DNA of 64,000 nucleotides, from NCBI GenBank assembly GCA_905182995.1, contig CAJJDP010000051.1, forward strand, positions 316,718 to 380,717, given 5' to 3'. Both the position numbers and the translations under genes were made by a program. Of the stretch, positions 58,501 to 64,000 are shown one piece after another. Below the pieces are notes generated by a model that searched no databases, was not told the origin of the DNA, and worked only from the letters and a program-made list of their open reading frames with translations. The DNA comes from Paramecium octaurelia. Taxonomy: Eukaryota; Ciliophora; Oligohymenophorea; Peniculida; Parameciidae. Numbering within the stretch: position 1 is the first letter of the stretch; each line of letters starts with the position of its first letter.

Positions 58501-60889
58501 AGCTTTTGTCTGAATCCTCCTAAGGCCTTAGAACTATTAGAGAATTATGAAAAAGAAGCAAATCATTTTGGATAAAGATTAAGGATTAGTTAGAATATCA
58601 ATAATTCTAATTCTCAACATATTTATCCAAATATTTCCATAGCTTTAGCAAGTCCAAAAGACAGTGCCTCAAGATTAATTGAGGAAAATAAAGATGTGTC
58701 TTTATAATAGATGAATAATACCATTTCCAAAAAAAAAGACAAAAATCGATAACAATACTTTTCAGCTTTAGATTAGAGGGAAGATTAAGAGTCTAGTAAT
58801 TTTATTAATAGTATCATTTAAAATAAGTAAGCTGATCAAAACTAAGATTAATTATAATTAGATTAAATTGATAAGGATTTACAAGAAAACATTAAATAAT
58901 AAATGCAGATCTAGAATTTCGTTAATGATCCAAGCCTTAACAAATTAAATGGAGATGGCTCTGAAACAAGTTCATTAGCAGGAATTAAGAAATCCAGATT
59001 CTCTAAGAGATATGATTTAATTTAAAAACTTATTAGTTCCTAAAAGTTTTCTCATAATTTCCTCAATATGAAATATATGCTAACTTTAATGTTTCTTAAT
59101 TTCCTAGTGTTTGGATCAATCGAAATGTTTTATGCTAATTCAGACTTGCCTTAATTTTTAAAAGAAATCGACCTACTCTAAATAAAAGCCAACATAGTTG
59201 GACCAATTGACAATTATATTGTTGGCTAAAATGCCGTAACAAACTATGCTGCTTTATATTAAAGAAATTATTTGACAAAAGACACAGCCTTTTAAGAAGC
59301 CATCTATGCGAATAATGAAATTAACTATACATTTTATGAATTAAAGACTAGTTTTGAGAACTAACTCTAGAATCCGTATCTTGACCCCTTTTTTGAAGAT
59401 AGATATGTCATAGTCGAGATGGCTGATTATCCCAAAACAATAGAGTATAACATTAGGTTGAGAGAAGCAATTCAGTTGGAGCTGGAGGCTTCATTAAATT
59501 TTATTAAGACTGACTTTTTATTTAATGATAACCTCGATTATACCTAAGGGTTTTTTACTTATTTATATAAGAATTTTATTCCACTGAGATAATTGTGTCA
59601 ATAGTTAAATGAAGAAATGTTAGATTATTCTACAAATAGGGCTACTTAAGTTTCTAGAAATTGGTATTAGTTATTAATCCCAATAGTAATTATAGGCGGA
59701 GTGCTTCTAATTGTGTGTATATTGTTTTACAAATATTACCTATAGCAATATGATGAATTTTTGGAATTGTTCTCTTATTTAGATACAGTTTGGTTATAAA
59801 GGGATATAGATAGATATAGAGGTTATGCAAGTTTGTTGATGAAGGATTCAGATGTGCTATTTAAATATTAATTCGACCTTGATGCTAAGGAAGTGTTTTT
59901 AATTAATGAGGAGACCAAAAAGGATAGGATTGCTTAAAATTAAGCATTTTAGAGAGATAAATCAAATTAGTAAGGAGTTGTAGTATTATAATAAAAGATG
60001 TAATAGTTACCTTCAATTTTTACATTTGCTACGATATATGGGATTTGCTTTGTGTTTTGCTTTATATCTAATTCATTAGCTCAGAATTTCTATACTAAAT
60101 ATCCTGAATCGACAAGATTTTTTAATCTGTTATCGGATCTAAGTATGGCCAGCAGTGGAGTATTTTCAATGAGGGAAATCAGTTATACTATTTAGGCAGA
60201 AGAAACATAAATTTATTTCTTTTCAGATAAAAATGCCACAGATTTCATCGATCTATTTAAGACGCATATCAAAATAATAGATACTTTTTTATAGGTGTTT
60301 CAAAACTTTGATTCTTCACAATATATAACGTCTGATTAATTTGTCACTGATTTCTATAATTTAATGGTTCAAGACATTTGTATTTATTTACCAGATGTAT
60401 AAATTATCTAATTTTTAGTATAAGTAAGAGACTGCTCAATAACATTGTGATTCTGCTTTAGATGGAGTTATGCGTAGAGGCATGATAGAGACGTTAAATA
60501 AGGTGAGGAATAATGTTATGAATGAGTATGAGTCAACAAATAACTTTAAAATTGAAATCATCGATTTACAATCTGATTTAGAAATAGGATTAATTGCTTA
60601 TGATGACTTGAATGATTTGAGAGATTAGTTTTAATAATAATTGACTGATACTACAAATTAATTAATTTCATAGTTGTCTGTAAATATTCATTTTTATAGA
60701 AAAGTTTATAAATATTTCATTTATTGTGATTCTTTTGACGAGCATATTGGCATTGTTAACACTAGTAGAGAAATACTTTAGGTGGGAGTTTAATATAGTA
60801 AAGAATTTTGTAATTTTGCTTCCACAAACTTCATTATTTTTAGATGTGCAATTAGATAGAAATCTAAGATAGATGGTAGTCCAAGATGA
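55586..60889 (+). CDS. Giant multipass membrane protein (TmcB/TmcC-like layout)
   Basis: ATG at 55586, TGA at 60887-60889. A 20-nt AAG intron near 57130 and a 22-nt TAG intron near 60400 keep one frame for 5.3 kb; about 1,750 residues. After a hydrophilic start, residues 40-310 hold seven or so membrane segments (LLFSITIIMSYL, FIPLAINLIYYSLVL, IFAIITLIIVILNMI, LTILIILLIL). A cytosolic region of some 800 residues follows, then three more widely spaced membrane segments (MLTLMFLNFLVFG, LIPIVIIGGVLLIVCILFY, IFTFATIYGICFVFCFI) around an extracellular loop. The C-terminus has the SREIL block seen in this ciliate family. The layout resembles the TmcB/TmcC-like proteins with a central PAS-type region, but I cannot show a PAS fold. 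Possibly sensory. Exact function unknown. Confidence 0.8.
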
Positions 60890-61336
60890 TTTAATATGAT
60901 TTATTTTTCATTCTTAAAATAAGGTTTCATTAAAACTTGTTACTAATAAATTCTACCATATAATTATAGATTGAATTTGATATTCTCATTTGAATGATTC
61001 TTCATTAGAATAAATATAAATTTAAATACTTCAATTTTTAATATTTTGGATACTATTAAAATATATCCTTTTATAATTCAAATATGTTTTTCTAATTCAT
61101 TTTATGTTCATATTATATATTATCACTTCCTCATGTAATAGTATATAAGATAGGCCTTCCTTTGATTATAAAAGTATATATCAATATTATTGGTATCTAC
61201 CTTTTCTTTTTAGATAATATAAATCTATCTTGTTTTTATTGGATCTTTAATCGCATAATATTTGGTATTAAGCACAACTTTGAGTTTTAAGATTAAAATT
61301 TCTTAATACATACCATTTCATTAATTAATAAAAAAG
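60890..61336. other. Gene-free spacer (447 bp)
   Basis: Very AT-rich stretch between two plus-strand genes. I see no ORF, RNA gene or repeat of note. Confidence 0.6.
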
Positions 61337-63272
61337 ATGTAAAGCAAAATCAGAATAATATCTGAGCATCAACAAAACAAAAATGAATAAATGTCTTAAG
61401 ATGACTAAAACGACTTTGGGACTGTATGTTTGGGATAGAGTTCATAAAATTATATAAATGGGGATAAATATAACTAATATGATTAAGAAAATGATTTTAA
61501 TCAATTTACAGGTAATCAGAACTCTTCAAAGTCCTAAAAAGATGAAAAATTTGAACAATAATAGGCTTTGAATCAACTTTAAGCCTAAGAAGGTTCTATG
61601 CAGTTTAAGCAATAAGTAGAAAATCTAAGCAATTAAAATTCTGGAGCAATACCTATGGAGACGAGTTACAATCAATATTCAAATAATTTTCATGATAATT
61701 ACTCTATTTATAATTGTCAACAATTCAATTCTTAAACCTAAGAATAAGATTAAACGAGTATTTAATATCGAGATTATGCACCTGAAACCGTACTAGTTTA
61801 AAATTGCACTTCTAATGAAGAGACTAATCAACGTCAAGAATTGAATATTTTCGAAAGATATTATGAAAATGAACTATGTTCCTATTTGCTACCAATTGAA
61901 TCAAATTAAGCAATTTAATAGGAAAATGATGGGGTAAAAGATTATTTCTATCTAGGTGATTGAATATGAGTAAAGTAATTTATGGGATTCAGATGAAAAT
62001 GATTAATAAAATGAGTAGGAATAACATGAGTAGGAAATTATCAATCCAATGAATGTTGCAATCAAAAAGAAAAAAACTAAAAGGGGAACTCGAAAAAATA
62101 AGAATAAGAATAAGAAAATAAATGAGGCATAATAAGAAGAGCAACAACAAAATGAGTAAGAGACAGCATTAGAGTAATAGTTTATTCAAGAAGTTAATCT
62201 AGAAAGTACCAATCAATTTGATAATGGTAACATTGAAGAACTTGATGATGCTGTTAGTGAGGAATTTAGAATTAATATTACAAATTTTTTAGAACAAATT
62301 GAAAAGTCTAAAATAAGTTTAACTTAAACTATCTATAGGGATAAGGAGAAGTCTATTAAAATAATAGAAATTAATGATTAAGAAAATAAAATTTAAAGAT
62401 TGTGCAAATAATTTTCTAATCTAAAATATTCTGAAATTGCATATTCATTGTATTTGATAGTTGACTTTAAAAATTGTCAAGAGTTTCTATAAAGTGTGAA
62501 ACCTAAAGGAGAAAAACTTATCATAAAAGAAATCAATCAATTAATTGAAGATGAATAAAAAGCTAAAGAGAGCCAAGACAAAGCTGAATTATCTAAATCA
62601 CAGATCAAAATAGAGGAATTTAAAAAGGTTAACTAAATTGAAAATGTTGAAGGATAATCTTTGTATCAAACAGCCATTAAAATAATAGAGTTAAAGAACT
62701 TTAAATTCGATATTAAAAAAGTATTATTCCTCTATATGATAGTGTGATTAATAAACCAAAGAACAAAAAAAAAAAGATTTCTAATAAAATCGTGATCAAG
62801 TCATTGCAATCAATAATCAAAAGGCTAAAGTAATAAAATAATATTAAAGTAATATTTTTTTTATTGAATTTTAAAGCTTGCCACATCAATGAATAGTAAT
62901 GTAATTAGCAATTGCAATAAATAAAAGTGGAGAAGAGAAAGTTAGAGAAAATAGGTAAGCAATTGTTCCTTGATTTAATGGTTATTGAAAACGGATTTTG
63001 CAAAATTGATTTTCACAAATTTTTTGGGGCTGAAATTGAAAATCTTCTTGATGGAGTGTTTGAGAAAATCGAATCATACAAACTCTGCAACTAATAAAAG
63101 AAACTATCATTGTAAATAATTGTTGGCAAAGGTTTAATATTTATATAAGCTATTAGGATTACATTCTAAAAATTAATAACCAATCATAGGTCCAATTACA
63201 AAATAATATTTATAACAGTACCTTGAAAAATAGGTCGAAATAATAGAAGGGAAAATAGATGTAATAATTTGA
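61337..63272 (+). CDS. Smr-domain protein
   Basis: ATG at 61337, TGA at 63270-63272. Introns of 22 nt (about 61934), 22 nt (about 62730), 28 nt (AAG, about 62847) and 25 nt (inside the Smr domain, about 63133) are needed; about 610 residues. The first 200 residues are Gln/Asn-rich. A basic patch (KKKKTKRGTRKNKNKNKK) and an acidic/helical middle follow. At the C-terminus lies the Smr fold: CKIDFHKFFGAEIENLLDGVFEKI (usual start LDLHG, here IDFHK), then LQIIVGKGLHSKNQQPIIGPITKQYLQ, holding the GKG-x-x-S motif. Eukaryotic Smr proteins are nicking endonucleases, some acting in no-go mRNA decay. The changed DLHG motif leaves activity open. The last intron is strongly supported because only splicing joins GKG to LHS. 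Confidence 0.85.
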
Positions 63273-63389
63273 ATCTTATTTCTTTATTAAATATATTATA
63301 TTGATCAGTTTTTAAAAGAAAATAATTGTGTTTACATGTAAATTAAGGTTTTAAGTAAAATAATTTTGAGAAATTTTTAATTATAAATT

Positions 63390-64000
63390 ATGATTGCACT
63401 TTTTTTAGGACTTCATTTTACTTTATTGCGGTTCCTTTTTTATTGGACTCTTTACGCAATCTATACTTCCATTTGCTATATTTTCGAATTGAAATTATCA
63501 ATATTAGAGTACCTTCTTCCTATTATTTTTGAAGTAATTTATATAATTGTTTATACAACATTGTCCCTAAAATGGTATTTAATTTCATAATTGTTCAACC
63601 TACTTTGGAATTTGATATCAATAGCCTGTATGATCATTTCGCAAATATTTACATTTTTGGTATTAAAGAAACCCTAGTAAAGTGCACAACCTGACTTAAC
63701 ATTGGGGTAGTTTGCAATTTCTGGTGTCATAATATTTGCATTAATTTTGACATTGAAATACTAATTTGAAGAAGGATGGTCAAATGAAATTAGTTAGTAC
63801 TATCGATAACGGAGATAAGCAAGGTCTAGGATCCCAAATAGCTATTACACAAATTACTATTTTGGGTAGACTTAATCATATGCTCCAACAAGTTCCTATT
63901 CTCCAAAACAACCTAGAAGTTATTCTCAAAATAATCGTCAATAATCTCAAAAAAAAAATAATAGACAATTTGAGGAAGAGGAAAGGAAAAACTAATTAAC
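63390..64000 (+). CDS. Membrane protein, 3' end outside window
   Basis: ATG at 63390 and open to the window edge, more than 200 residues. Four hydrophobic segments fill residues 1-125 (FLGLHFTLLRFLFYWTLYAIY, YLLPIIFEVIYIIVYTTL, LLWNLISIACMIISQIF, ISGVIIFALILTL). A hydrophilic Tyr/Ser/Gln/Arg-rich tail follows (YYRQRRQARSRIPNSYY, SYAPTSSYSPKQPRSYSQ). No family recognised. The tail is probably cytosolic and disordered. Confidence 0.7.

Noticed and set aside
1-64000. Bacterial-type operons, CRISPR arrays, insertion sequences or ribosome-binding sites
   Set aside because: The genetic code, tiny spliceosomal introns and gene families are those of a ciliate nucleus. No regularly spaced repeats or transposase genes were seen.

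Overview
The window is eukaryotic macronuclear DNA from a ciliate, almost certainly Paramecium. The reasons are strong. Long frames with sensible protein content read through TAA and TAG (both Gln) and end only at TGA. The frames are interrupted by introns of about 18-41 nt (GTA...TAG, with many AAG or CAG acceptors). The DNA is very AT-rich, and genes lie tens of bases apart on both strands. Under the standard code nearly every gene is shredded, so all calls here were read with TAA/TAG as Gln and TGA as the only stop.

Layout. 0-5 kb: a minus-strand coiled-coil gene running off the left edge, two plus-strand hypothetical genes, and an SPF30/SMNDC1 Tudor splicing factor. 5.0-5.7 kb: a decayed NAT10/Kre33 pseudogene. 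6-11.2 kb: three minus-strand genes (leucine-rich repeat, TPR, hypothetical). 11.2-12.7 kb: an NT-C2 plus coiled-coil gene. 15.4-20.3 kb: ribonucleotide reductase small subunit, a rhomboid-like membrane protein, the OLA1/YchF P-loop NTPase and a coiled-coil protein. 20.5-21.9 kb: a polytopic membrane protein. 24.9-27.5 kb: the proteasome-associated deubiquitinase UCHL5/UCH37. 27.6-30.1 kb: a coiled-coil/polyGln protein and a MORN protein. 30.7-36.7 kb: a PX-domain protein and a protein of about 1,570 residues. 38-40.5 kb: a small secreted protein, a hypothetical gene and eIF5A. 40.7-43.9 kb: a hypothetical gene and a CNG/EAG-type K+ channel. 44.1-49.6 kb: a small membrane protein, a helical protein, a septin and a UTX/KDM6-like JmjC demethylase. 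50-55.5 kb: an ARM-like gene or relic, two small hypotheticals, a Pumilio protein and a Myb/SANT protein. 55.6-60.9 kb: a multipass membrane protein of about 1,750 residues. 61.3-64 kb: an Smr-domain protein and a membrane protein cut by the right edge.

Three single N characters (13202, 22271, 26002) each sit between two direct copies of 1.38-1.45 kb that match base for base wherever compared. These look like unmerged contig overlaps, not real duplications. Partial copies of three genes are therefore artefactual.

The genes do not form an operon or a single pathway. They are an ordinary housekeeping, signalling and cytoskeletal mix. The most useful observations are the assembly duplications, the NAT10 pseudogene, altered diagnostic motifs in OLA1, septin and the channel's cyclic-nucleotide domain, and several gene relics in the spacers. 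No undescribed multi-gene system was evident.
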